64,000 nucleotides of DNA from Rhyacichthys aspro (taxonomy: Eukaryota; Chordata; Actinopteri; Gobiiformes; Rhyacichthyidae). Each line of letters begins with the position of its first letter. Position 1 is the first letter of the stretch. The position numbers and the translations under genes were made by a program. Shown piece after piece: positions 1 to 12,389 of the stretch. Below the pieces are notes generated by a model that saw only the letters and a program-made list of their open reading frames with translations, did no database searches and was not told the DNA's origin. The DNA is taken from assembly GCA_036850595.1 (NCBI GenBank), contig CM072152.1, positions 6,033,640 through 6,097,639 of the forward strand, in the 5' to 3' direction.

Positions 1-116
1 CTCAAGTCAAGTCTTGAGTCACTGGTGTTAAAGTCCAAGTCGAGTTGCAAATCTTTTTACATTTTCTCAAGTCAAGTCAGAAGTCATTAAATTTGTGACT
101 CGGGTCCACACCTCTG
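1..116. mobile_element. teleost dispersed repeat rich in CAAGTC motifs, cut by window edge
   Basis: The sequence repeats CAAGTC, AGTCAAGTC and GACTCGGGTCC and ends in ACACCTCTG at 116. This is the look of a common fish DNA-transposon-like repeat whose terminal inverted repeat starts CAGAGGTGT. The left part is missing. A related fragment starting CAGAGATGTACACGAGTC lies at 22910. Confidence 0.5.
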
Positions 117-3100
117 TGAGGACCAGAAGATGTGTGCACCACCTGGACCTGAACACTTAACCCTTGCAGCAGGCCTCACATTAGACATTGTAAAGCACTC
201 TCCTGTCTGTTAGAAGAGTGATGACTATCTTTATAAGACAACAGCACAGCTCAAAGAAAAGTCTACTGACCACTTAATAGTAGAAGTCAATAATTAAGTG
301 TCTGTATCTCAATGAAGCTCCAGGAAGAGTGTTTTGTCTGAGTGGTCTACATAGTACTGGTCTCATCGTGTCAAAATGTGTTTTTTTTGCTGTCATCTGT
401 CTGTCATGATAATGTGCATTGCATGTTGCAGTATTTGCAATGCAAATTATTATTTATCTGGTAGTGCACTGCAGAAACATTATAGACTGGAATGTATTTG
501 ATAGTGTGTTAAGTACATTTCCGACCATGTTACAAACCAACAATCTTAATGGTTTGTGGTAGTGTATGATAACACAACGGAAACAAATCTTCAACTCTGA
601 TTTACAACATAGAAAACAATCATAAATCATGCATGAACCCTGTGAGTCTTGCCTAATTTACTTATTTCTTTGTTCTTCCTTAGAGTGTTTGAATCATGTT
701 CAAGCACTGACCAAACAAACAGGGAAAACAATTTTGACTTATATAACACTGAACACAAATAAATCTATTTGCGCAAGTAAATTACATATATATACATAAC
801 ATAAATATACCATAAGATGAAGAGAAGGGGACAGGGACATTACCAACCAAGCTTTTTTCCGCAGTGGATAATAGTCATTTGGCATCAGATTTTATAGTTA
901 ATTAGCACCTTGGCCAATAGCACAGTAGCATTCAACAGTGAAACAAACTTACAGAACATGCCAATCTTGAATGCAATCTTGTGACGTCAAGATTTTTTTT
1001 GTTGTTGTTCAGGTCTCCATGTTGCTACCCTCTTGGTGCAGGACAAATTCCCTTTGGGGAAATAATGGCTAATACTGTATATACATTTATTTATTTATGT
1101 TATAGTTATTCTTTGGAGCACATTTGACTGGGACTGGCTGTGCTACATGTCAGGTGGGAAAAACCCTGGCCGATTATGCTCTGAATGAGAATGAACTGAA
1201 TTTCAGAAGTCTTTGCCCAGTTCTTTTGTCTTCAAGTGACATATTTGAAGACATAAGCAGAGCATATGGGCATATTACTGTCCTAAGCATGTTCTAATCC
1301 CCCTGAGCCGCTTCTGTCTCTGCGGACGTCTTACATTATTTACACTCATCTAACAGACTTCCACAGCTTGGACAAGAATATGGAGATAAACTTATCAGCA
1401 GTCACTTAAGTTTGCAGTTTCCCACTTTTCACAAGCTGCTCTTTTCCACGCATCAATCCTCCTGTGAATATCCTGCCTTGTTCTTTTCCATTCACCGGCA
1501 GCCAGCATATTGCCGGCTCAACCTTTTTCCGAGCGGCACCTGTACAAACTGTTTTTGTTCACCTCGCTCCGACTGCTCCATCACTCCGGTTGCAGATTAG
1601 CTTAGCGTCGTGCTAGTGGAAGAATGAGGCCAGCTCCAATCAAACATTAATCAGCCGCTGTTTTAAAACACACAAGGCGCTCCAACGCTCCACCGGTCCC
1701 TCTCCGTCTTGCCCTTAGCCTGCCCCAGCACCGAATGTTAATGCGGCGGCCATTAGTCATTTATGAGCTTGCCTGCAACCTACTGTCCAAGGCCTGGGCC
1801 GGCACCTGGGGCACTCTGCAGGTGGATGTCCATACGGGGCAGCAGGTCTGATTTTAGAAACACATCATGTGCTGAGCGGGGCGGGTGGCCATGCTGTTTA
1901 ACCCATTTAATCTCAATGGTCATAACAGTGGTCAGTTACAAGGCGCTAAAGGATGTCAGGGTCAGAGCGTTCTGGAAAACCTTGGAGATAGTCGACCAGT
2001 ATTCAGAAAAGGAAACATGAAAAATGTGTATTGAGTGATCTGGACACATGCTGCCTTCATGTGGACCTTAAATCTTCTGAATTTTCCAAGTTAGGAAGGT
2101 ATTTATTCACTTTATTGTTTTTATGTGTCTATTATTGGTCGTAAATGTGATTTATTAGCATTTAACATTGATAAAAGTAGCTAGAAATCAGAGATAATGT
2201 ATAAACTCAGAACTACAGTGATATCAAGGCAATCTTTACAGCTAACTTAACATACAAAAAAATACTGGAGGTGTTTTACTTACATGAATCTTGATTTATC
2301 CAGGTTTGAAGAACAAGGTGATGTTGCTCGGTGAAAAATCACAAATAGACTGACTTTGTGGTCCGGTAAATTTGAATATTCTTCCAGCCAATGACATTAC
2401 CAGGCTAAACAATAAGACCCATTAGTTATGTAAATGTGGTTTGTTTGAGGGATAGAGTGATTTTTAGGTGTGTTTTCCCTAAGTTGTAAAAAATTTTGAC
2501 ATATGGCAACGCTGGGCCTTTGGGGGTTAATGTTACCCTTGCTTTTATTTAATGGCTAAATGCTAAAAAAAGGGTAATCAATAGCTTTTCTAACAAGTCC
2601 AGGTCATTCTTTATGACCAACAAGACAATGATAATCACATACTTTAAAATGGGTTGATGTCAAATTAATAAAAGAACTACTTTGTGGCCATGTCTGTGAT
2701 GCAGGTGGCATTGAAAGTTGGACAACAGATTTTGCAATGGGAACTATGACATGTGCCTTTTTATTGGGACTGTGATTTTCTCCAAACCTGAAGGTAAACA
2801 GTCTTAATGTGTGGATATAAGGTGTGTCCAAGGGCTGGAGCACAGTATAAAGAGGCTGCACATTAGTCATGACAGAGATCTGACAGGACTGATCTGCATG
2901 AGCCATAGCACAGAGAATAATATTTTCACTGTCAGGTGTCAATCAGTCATTCGCTTGGAGCTTGTCCGCATTTGGAGGCATTCAATTTAGTAATCGACTT
3001 GCTTTTTTTATTATCTTTTCCAAGAGATTCCAAAAACAAACTGCTTATTTCACACTTGAATTGAATATTTGCACATTAATCTAGGTAAATGTTTTTATTA

Positions 3101-3320
3101 AATAGTTCAGTTGTCTCCAATAGGTCCCTCGTGTTGTGACTTCACTGTAATTCATCCATATGAGGACAGTGCCATTAAACTAAGAGTCTTAGTCATTCTC
3201 ATATGACCAAATGCCACTTGTTCGATTTTTATTCAGTGCAAAATGGGCTATAATGGCTGATATATTCCTATTTGGAGCGGTGTAATTGGACATAAATCTC
3301 AGTGAATTGCCTCCATGGTG
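117..3320. other. intron, no feature recognised
   Basis: Mostly AT-leaning unique-looking sequence. The part around 1500-1870 is richer in GC and CpG than its surroundings and could be a conserved element, but nothing in it can be named. Confidence 0.5.
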
Positions 3321-3349
3321 AGACTAAGTACCTGGATGTGTGCAGAAAG

Positions 3350-3650
3350 GCTGCTTTGAAGAGTTCCCGGTATCGGCGACACAGAGCACAGCGGGAGTCG
3401 TTCTTGTTCTTGGGAGTGACATCAATAAGGTGCGACACAGACACCCCCCCGACTCCGGGTGAGGTAACCGCGTACAGCCGATGGAAATAAATGGAAAGAG
3501 GGGTTTTGCATGTGTTTGTTTGGCAGGTTTCCGTGACCTCTGCGCCGCTCGGAGCTCGTGTGAAGCGCCAAAGGTGTTGCTTAGTGTGAAGTAGCTGACG
3601 ATCCAGGATGCCACACTTTGTCACGCGATCCTGTTTCCCACATCACCGCA
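3350..3650. other. CpG-retaining intronic block
   Basis: Several CpGs occur close together (GTTCCCGGTATCGGCGAC, GGTAACCGCG, TGCGCCGCTCGGAGC, CACGCGATCC) in an intron where CpG is otherwise rare. Open frames of up to 118 codons cross it on both strands, with no recognisable domain. It may be a regulatory or conserved element. Confidence 0.3.
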
Positions 3651-3659
3651 TTTAGCATC

Positions 3660-6600
3660 ACCTGTTCCCACATGGTCCTCCTGCTTCAGAGCTCACGATA
3701 GATTGTCTTTGCCTGCATCTTTAAAGCAACATTTGTACAGAGTCAAGACCAAGACCAGTGAAAGACAAGCCTGGAACAGACTCTATTGATATTAGTGTTT
3801 CATCTACTCCCAAGAATAAGCAGTAAATGACTTGCACTCTTGGACAGTTTTGATTTGAAACCCCATATTATCTCTGTCCAAAACAAAGACAAGTCCAAGT
3901 AAAAAAATGTTTAAACCCAATACAAGATAGACATTAAAAAACAGTCTGATTACTAAGCTCAAAACTTGTTCTTTGTGGTTCATGGACAGATGTCCCTAAC
4001 AGATGTTGACAAATGGATGTCAATTTATGTGAAATTAAAGCTTAGCATATACAACTTAAGATTTTTTAATCATAACCAATTATCAAAGACTCCAAGATCC
4101 AAATCTGATGATACAAAAGGCTAGTTTTAACAGTTGTGGTCATGTAGTGTGTGGTATGCAGTGATATAATTCACAAAATCTCTGATTAACATAAGTGACT
4201 TTGGATTGAACTCACAAGGCAGACTTTAGATTGAACACACAAAGCAGACAGTCATGGAGAAAGTACTTTGCCATGACGGAAAGTTTAAATAACAGTTTCA
4301 GATGCAGACTTTCACTGTTGTGTATTTTTAATGCAGTGCTAATTGTCTTGACTGCCTTAAGTAGTGTTGCTTACCCCCCCATAGGTGTTGGATATTTCCT
4401 TTTTTAAACTGTTGCTGTTCCAACATTCTGCTGAGCCGATTTGGCCAGTCACTGCGCAAGAATTAATGGAACTTTTAACATTATCTGGACTGGATTGAGG
4501 CTAAAGTTGCAAAGATTTATTAAGATTTCACAGCATTATCAGCAAAAAATGTCACTTTACAAGGCCGTCATCCACTTGTAAAGTCTGACTTCTGTAACAT
4601 TCCTCTCACTACCAATGCCTGACTCTTAAGCCACTAGCAAAATTCTAGTACTGCATGCTCTTATGTAAACCCTGGGGGCTTCTGCTTTGTTATTACACCT
4701 TAACTGCATCATATAAGAGTCCTGTATCTATGAGAATTGTGGCTTTATGTTTATTCTAAGAAAACCCACCCAACCCGTTTCATATATTTGTAGCCTTAAG
4801 GAGAATCTCAGCATGCATCAGGAAACAGGAAGTGTGCATCTCCGCAGAGCACCCACACAGTAAACTGGTCTCCAATGGGAGTGTTAATCCCCGGGAGATG
4901 AAAGTTGCCCCCCACTGCTCTCTGATCCACATTTCCCACTGTGATGCTTCAATTGGTGCTCGCCTGAGACTAGTTGGTTGCCCATACTCTCGGCATCCTC
5001 GACTGGAGAACTGTTGTGTCTAAGGCCAAACCCCACGCTGGCGCTTTCTGTTTGAAATCGAAGTCTGTTAGACACTCCCCTCCCATTCAAGAACTCTGAG
5101 AGGTGCGTCGCCATGGAGAAGGAGGTGAGAGTGTCTCCCTGAATCCTGCTGTGGTCTCATGGGAATCCAGGCATTAATGCTAGATTAACCAGCTCCACCT
5201 CATTAGAAAGAACTGGGTCTTGGCTTGATTCTAAAAGGTTCATTCAGAGGACAGATCCACTTACTCCATTAGGGCAGTACTCACTCACCTGTATACAAAA
5301 GTGCATGTTTGTTAGATGGATTTTAAGGACGGAAAAAGTGATCACGAGCAGCAGGATACTTAGCAAATTCATTAGTGACCCAGGCTGTGACCATCAGGAG
5401 GATCTAAGGCTACATTCATGTGGAATCTGGCAGAGGCACAAAGAGAATAGAACCACCTCGATAGAACAGAAAGGTCTGAAAGAGCAGCAGAGTGATAGTC
5501 ACTTCACTTATGTCTAGGTTATGTCCTCACATACAAGGGTATTTAAAAATAAGTCGTAAGTACAGACATTTAGTTTCAAAATGATAAAAACTGTAGGTTA
5601 CAAGTTGTATATACATAATGTGTTCTTTGGTTTATGGCGTTATCATGAGTATCCACGTGCTCATTACACAAAACAATGAGCATACACAGATCCAACTAGG
5701 ACCCAATATGTTTGGAACAAGTTCAGTTTTACCTGACTACACACACATGTGGTAAATGGAGCTCCTTAAAGGTTATGACATGAGTGTGGCAAGAGTTTTT
5801 AAAACTGTCCGTTTTCTAGAATAAAAAATGCCATACATAAACTGCCCAGCCACACCCATTGACTTTCTCTGCAAAGTGAAATGGGTCTCAGTTCTACCTG
5901 ACCAATCACAACTGTTTACTTTAATAGAAATACTGGGAAGGAACTATTGCATAGCTACAAGCTGTATGGTTGTCTAACTTGTCTATAATCACAGCAAGCA
6001 TTGCCGTTTTTTTAGCTTTAGCAGTGTATACGCTAATATCATCAGGCAGATCCATCTTTAACTATGGGTGCTACGGTTCGTGTTGTTTGTCGTTCTGTAC
6101 CTGCACAGCATAACGTATGCATCCAGTGACTTGTAGCTTTAGCTGTTGTAGCCTAAATGCTCATATAAACAGTGTAACCAGCTTGCATGGCTCACTTTTG
6201 CACACACAACTGGATACCATTTGCCAAAACCATCTTGTATATCCACAATTTGCAACTTTTGGTGGATGCTCCCCTTTTGTTTATTTAAAATGCATTGTGG
6301 TCTGCTTAACTTTCATTGCCAAAACGCGCACACAGCTTTTCAAAACAGCTTTACATATTCTGCAAAAGTCACATTATATATGATGGGAGATAGGATTGGA
6401 GTACGCACCAGCCCAGTCAGGATATTTATTCACCTCTGGACTACAGCCGCAACAAGGCACATTCTTAATAAATGCACTTCAGCATAATTCATAAAAACGC
6501 AAAAGGTCTTTCCAAGCAGACGGCGGCTTCAACTTCCCCGAGAATAGAGTGTAATTGTGAAGCTGGTCCTGGCACAGCCTTGGCCTTATGAGAGCTACTG

Positions 6601-7260
6601 CCGCTACTGCTGACTGATGTAGGGCTTTGTGGTAGTTCCCTTCAATGTCATGAATTTTAAAGAACAGATAATAAACCCCAAGGGCCCTTATTCAGCACAA
6701 CAGCACTTAATAGAGGAATTGCCAACCTATGTCCTCCCCATTTAATCATGAAAACAGTCCAGATGACGATCTTCACTTCTGATTACGTGCCTAATTCTCT
6801 GCTTGACTGCCAGCCTAAATGGGAATCTTCTTTTACACTAAGAAAATAGTAGAATCAGCAAGAAGGAGTCTTTCAAGGTGTCTCCGGACCCAAGTGCAGT
6901 CTTAAAGTACTCTTCACTTGATAAACCCCAGTGGACAGAAAGTATGTGAGTGATGTGTTTTTTAAAGGCATTGGCTTAAAAGTACCGCAGTCGCTCAGAG
7001 TTTTCTTTCATTTTATATTCTCAATAATCCCCTGGATGTACACTGACTTTTCCAGCACATACATTCTGCAAGACACACTCTTTGGAGACATGTTATTGTC
7101 AGGTTCAGACTGTTAGCTTTTTCTTGAGGAGGAAAGATAGGGGGTGGATAGGAAATAAAACCCAGGACTTTGCCACTGAGGATCAAAGTATGCATCCTGA
7201 CAAAAAAAAAGAAAAATCTCACTTTTGTTGAAGGTTGTGGAGAAAGGGTTAAAGGAAACT
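3660..7260. other. intron, little recognised
   Basis: Apart from a short stretch with AAGACCAAGACC motifs near 3745, typical of degraded G/T-rich fish repeats, and the repeat at about 6090-6235 listed separately, no feature was seen. Confidence 0.5.
6090..6235 (+). repeat. dispersed repeat, copy 1 (inverted partner at about 17.7 kb)
   Basis: It contains GTAGCCTAAATGCTCATAT and, further on, CATTTGCC followed by AAAACCATC. The reverse complement of 17695-17830 has the same order of motifs (GCAGCCTAAATGCTAGCAT, then CATTTGCC and AAAATCATC). The family is unidentified. Confidence 0.45.
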
Positions 7261-7269
7261 TTAATTGTA

Positions 7270-7800
7270 CAGTGCTGTGAAAAAGTATTTGCCCCTATCC
7301 TGATTAGTACAACTGTTATAGATTATGAAATAAATTTAGACAAAGAAAACTCAGGTAAACACAAAATGCAGCTTTTGAGTGATGATTTTATTTAATAAGG
7401 GAAAAAAGCTATCTGGACATACATGGCCCTATGTGAAAAAGTAACTGCTTGATTGTTAAATCATGAATTAATCATGGTTAATCCCATTTTTTTGAAAGCT
7501 GTAATTTAAAGCTTTAATTTCACTAGCCACACCCAGGTCTGATTACTGCCAGTGAACCACAGTGAGAGCCATCATCACCGACTGGAAAAAAAAAAAAAAT
7601 GGAATAGTGTGTAACCTTGTGAGTGGCTAGACGACAGAAATTACCCCAAAGCACAGTGACGACTTATTCAAGAGGTCACAAAAGGACAAGTTAAGGTCAG
7701 AGTTCATGACTCAACCGTAAGAAAGAGACAAAAACCACTGCTGACCAAAAAGAACATAACTCACTTTTGCACAAATGAGCAGGAAACCTTTTCACAGTGT
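7270..7800 (+). mobile_element. Tc1/mariner-like remnant, internally deleted
   Basis: After TA at 7268-7269 comes CAGTGCTGTGAAAAAGTATT, the start of a very common fish Tc1-like element. ATGGCCCTATGTGAAAAAGT at 7422 is an inner subterminal motif. Further right, 7670-7760 can be read on the + strand as a broken piece of Tc1-type transposase (VHDSTVRKR, then KPLLTKKNI). Most of the transposase gene is missing and stops interrupt what remains. The right end is unclear, and the boundary at about 7800 is approximate. Confidence 0.7.
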
Positions 7801-7809
7801 AGCCACTGA

Positions 7810-9760
7810 TTGACTGAGGTTGATGAACATCCATATTGCTACTAAAAGTCAAACACAGCTCACTTGCTGCTAGTTTTACCTGCCCCATCATTGTTTTGAA
7901 GCCTGAATACCCAGGATATTTGCTCCATCCTTTCTTCTGAGTGGATTAAGATGGTACTATAATATTTATGCAGTTATATTGTACGTTTTTACAATCTTAC
8001 TAATAGTGTTAGTTCATCATCTGCTCTTAGGTGCCTATTTGTACATGTCGGGTGTGATAAAATATGCATTGTTACTAAAGATCTTTTCTTCTATCCTGTT
8101 TCTTGCCTGAACATGAAGAGAAAGTCAGTTTGTTTCCATAATAAATAAAATGTTTGAAGCAAAAATTTTCATGTTTGTTCAAAATGTGTTTCCCATTAAG
8201 TGAATCAAATTTGCTTTACATCGACAAGTTGAAAAGCCACGCACTGGGGCAATATTCTCTACCCATTTCCACAATCGCAGTCGACAACATTAGAGATGCC
8301 TTTTTCCAAAACATTTTACACCATTTTAGAGTGTGGAGGGCAATCCGTCAGCCTGCTTTATGTCCCTATTAGAGAATTTTATTGCCTATCTCGTATAAAT
8401 AAATAGAGTGACAGCGGAGAGGAGGACAGGACAGACTCTGCAACAAGTGGTAATGGATTCGCACAGATAAGAAGCCTAAATCTTGTTTAGCACCCGAGGC
8501 GGTCCTGACCTCCCCAGGGCTCTGAGCACAATCCCTCTCTGACCTGTTCAGCACACTGTGGATTTGACAGAACCACAATGAATCTGACTCACCACAGCTC
8601 CAATGCAACACTGTTTCCTAAACTGAGGGCGGAACACGAATTAAACCTAGGACTAAACCAAGGACAAATTAAAAAAGTAAACCTTTTTGACTTTTGAGTG
8701 TATGTGTCACAGTCAGGTCAAAAATGGAGCAGTGTTATGTCAATATATTGTAGCATATACATACCATACAGTCTGAGTTTATTAAAGGATTCCCCTTGAG
8801 ATGCATCAGTTTCAAAATCATTATAACCCCTTGGATTTTGCTTCCAACAGTGTGGTACAGATTCTAAAAGGTGATCATAAACTATTGCAGGCTGTTGATT
8901 GGACAAAAGAAATGAAAAGATTCCAAAAAGAATGAATGCTTAACGTACTTTTTAAAAGGTCAAATGCAGCCTTTATTAGCAGCTGTTTTTATTAGCATCT
9001 TTCCGCCCCTGCTTCATACAAATAAAGCATATAAAACTAATGAAGCTTTCGATATTTAAAGTTCAGAAAGCTGGGATTAAAACTTAAAACAGACCTGAAT
9101 ACAGCTATACCTCCACTCTTTTGTGCCGGGAAAAGGAGGAATTACTTATGTCTGTTCTTTTCTTGTCTCAATCAAAGTGACGAAGAGTATCAAGGCATCA
9201 CATCAACATAATGTGACATACATACATACATCACTTTTGTTAAAGACTCAAAAAGTGCCTTCCCAGGTGGCTTATTTTACCACTTAGTACCACTAGAGGG
9301 AGTCATGAGCCACTGTAGTTACACTAAATCCCATTAAAACTTGTGTTTTAAATTATTGTCACAGATACTATTCATTATACATAACACTTAGATCAAGAAT
9401 ATTAACACATTTTAAATTAAATTATTAAATTGATCATGTGGAAGCTAACAAACTTAAAAGAAACCAAACAATTCGTTTTCATTTTTACAATTATTTGGTG
9501 TCTTTTCCATTTTGCGTTTACATTTACACATTTTTATTTTCACTTTTTACGCAACAGTTTAAAACTTTTCTCAGTGAGCTTATGTGTGCAATGGAAAAAA
9601 GGCTATCTGAGGATGTCTCAGAAGGTTTCACATTCAAGACTATCATTCACACCCGCCCATTAAAAGGTGTTATGGCGTGTTAGAATGCTTCAGACGTGTA
9701 GAATAAGTTACAGCGGGTAATATAACACTCAACAGCTTGCAGCCTTGTTTACAACTTCCG
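7810..9760. other. intron, no feature recognised
   Basis: AT-rich sequence with short homopolymers and a (CATA)n-like run at about 9219-9231. No exon, SINE or transposon end was recognised. Confidence 0.5.
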
Positions 9761-9764
9761 TAGC

Positions 9765-10290
9765 CTTTCCACTCGCAGACTTTCACCTCTGCTGAACGCG
9801 TCGCAGTTTCACCTAGTGCTAAAACAGGTGGAACACGGTCCCGGCTGCAAAAGGACACCTCTGCGGGCTCATAAATAACAATGGCAAATGTTAGGGCCGT
9901 GTAGAACACATGGGGGTCACCTCGCCACAAGTAGGGCAGCGCCGTCCGTGGAGGATTGGGGGCGCATCCTGGCTCCGGCGATCCAGAAGTGTGTACCGTC
10001 AGCAGCTTTACGCCGGGCGAGTGCTTTTTTCATATTTAGGACGCAGCTCGGTGGTGAAGATTCCCCCCAGGCTCTGTTTCCTCACTCCTCTGCGGTGCCA
10101 GCGCTGCGACAGGTGTCTTCAGAGCACGGGATGTGATAAATGAAAAGGCTGTTTGTCTCCGACTGAAGAATAAAATGCACCCTGTAGGGCAACAAATAAC
10201 AACAGGGCTGGCAGACATCTTGGAGCGGGTTAATCAAACAGACGACTCGGAAGACTTGGCCGCTATGACCGTTTATGAAAACACACTTTA
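9765..10290. other. CpG-retaining intronic block
   Basis: CpGs are frequent (TGAACGCGTCGC, GGCAGCGCCGTCCG, GGCTCCGGCGATCC, TACGCCGGGCGAG), and homeodomain-like sites (GATTAATTAC near 10305) follow just beyond. Open frames on both strands have no recognisable domain. Candidate conserved regulatory element; inference only. Confidence 0.35.
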
Positions 10291-10349
10291 TTAGCCGGCA
10301 GCGTGATTAATTACAAAATGTTGTTGCTGCCACGCTGCACCTCCATTAG

Positions 10350-11870
10350 CATTTTACAAAACATTCTGCAACCCAAAGTAACCCAATCTTTCCATTATTA
10401 CAAACAAACGTGGAAGGACTACACCTGCTTATGCTGAGGAAAAAGGTATTGTGTGTTACATTGTATTTAATTTTCAAAATGCATAATCAGTGTTACATCT
10501 GTACTAATTTACAGTCAGTAGTATGGTTGTTCCAGGCCCAAACAAAGAGATTTGTGTTTTCTGGTATTTCGTTTTCCTTTGGCGAAGAACAAGCTAGCTC
10601 AGTAGGTTAGGTTTGTTTAGATTTAATTGGATGATTGAAGTAACTGAGCTCCCTAATATAGCTCATGAGGTCACAAGACTTACAGTAGTATATTCTAGCC
10701 GCCATACAGGAAAAAACATAGAAAACGTGGACACAAAGCACAGAAAATGAATAGCGTTAGTGTTTATCTATAGCTCAAGTTCATTAAGCATTTCAATTCA
10801 TTTAAATATCCCTGACCTTTATCATTCACTAGGTATATGTTTGATTGTATTGGAGTTATGGAAGAGTTCCCTTGCTCCGTTTTCTTTGGTTTGTCTGTCT
10901 AAGCCTATATATAGTCTGTATGTAGAACAGTTTAGTCTGTTTTTACTCTGTGCTGGCTCTGGAGTCCACTGGCCATGTGCTTTTTTGTTTCACTTTCACA
11001 AACGGCTGTATAATCTCTAATTTGCCACACGATATAAAAGGCTTCAGTGGGGTGTTTATTATACAGAGACAATTGAAATGGGGCTCAAGTCATATGACTA
11101 TAATATAGTGCACAAGCCACTGATACGCTATTAATGGAATAAAAAATAATGCCAAAAAAAAAAAAAAAAGGTATTAAATTCTCTGAAACTGGTTTTGTTT
11201 CAGAAAAGTTTTGTCCTGTGAGGTTTCTCAAATTCTTTTACAAGGACTACTTCATCAGCGCATCACAACAGCATGGTTATTGTCCTTTCAGCACATGAAA
11301 ATGTCACTTAACCTCATTACACAAGTTAGTTTTTTGGTCATTCTTATAGTCGGAGTTAATGATGCTGAGAGAGGGGGGCAGTGCTCAGGGGCAGCTGGAG
11401 GGACCTGAGACATGTACCTGCCTTCTCCTGAGACACTCATTAACAGCACTGTTCACGGCGCATCACTTCACTGACTCCACACTGGGATACATTAGCACTT
11501 TATTTAGATTTCAGTGCGTGTATCTGCCTCCAGGGGCACAAAACAGATGCTGAAATAGTCCTGTCACATAGATAAAACAAGCACATGCATCAGCTGAAAG
11601 CTAAAAGGCAGCTAAAATTACCTGACATTCAATGGATTTACCACCTAGCTCCAAGGTTAAAAATGAAGCACAGTAGCAAGGAAGCGCTTGATGTATAGCC
11701 ACACTTTTTTGTACAATGTTAAAATATATTGTAGTGTGCTGAAACAACAGTCTTCACAATATGGAAAACATGGTAATGATCAACAGATAGAATGGGGTCC
11801 TCAGTCCTGTACATATAGGAGGTTGGTGTAGGGTCTATTAGAACATTTTGATGTTGGTGTTAAAGAACTG
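10350..11870. other. intron, no feature recognised
   Basis: Only a poly-A run at about 11154-11169 stands out. Open frames on the + strand (for example 10760-11020) have low-complexity, leucine- and serine-rich products and no domain. Confidence 0.5.
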
Positions 11871-11879
11871 GAATTCCCT

Positions 11880-12373
11880 TAACCTGACTCCAGATAGAAC
11901 TGCTCCACAGATCATAGTCTGTTTCACAGTACCATCTGGGAAGGCTCCCGTTGAAAGTGTTTGCAAAAGGCAGAAGCCTTCTGTCAAAAACTTGGTGTTG
12001 ATTGGATGAAGCACCGACTAGTATCCGCTTAGCATGAGGTTTCTTTAGCCAATCATAGCTACGATCTGACGTGCCACTCTTTGTGCTTCTTTCAAAGAAG
12101 AAATACTCTCTACTTCTGATAAAACTGTTTTGATAGCAGCGTCAACACAAACATCTTTCGGTGTAGCCATGTTAATAACAAAGAGGAGAAAAGAGTGCTT
12201 GTTGCTTTCTTCAAATTAAAAACCCGCCTCTACCTGTTAGTGCTGCAACATCATTGGTCAAAAGAGTCCGGTGAGTCTGACTCAAGCCGTATGGTTGGCG
12301 CGATACAAGATGGATTTACAAGAGTTTTGGAAACTCCCAAATCTCGCGAGAATCCAGCTGCAGCGCAAGGTTA
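11880..12373. mobile_element. MITE-like DNA transposon with 9-bp target-site duplication
   Basis: The element is bounded by identical GAATTCCCT copies at 11871-11879 and 12374-12382. Its left end reads TAACCTGACTCCAG. The reverse complement of its right end reads TAACCTTGCGCTGCAG, an imperfect terminal inverted repeat. It is 494 bp with no transposase frame, so non-autonomous. A 9-bp duplication suggests a Mutator-type superfamily, but if the ends are placed one or two bases differently the duplication could be 10-11 bp, so the class is unsure. Confidence 0.65.
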
Positions 12374-12389
12374 GAATTCCCTTACCAAC

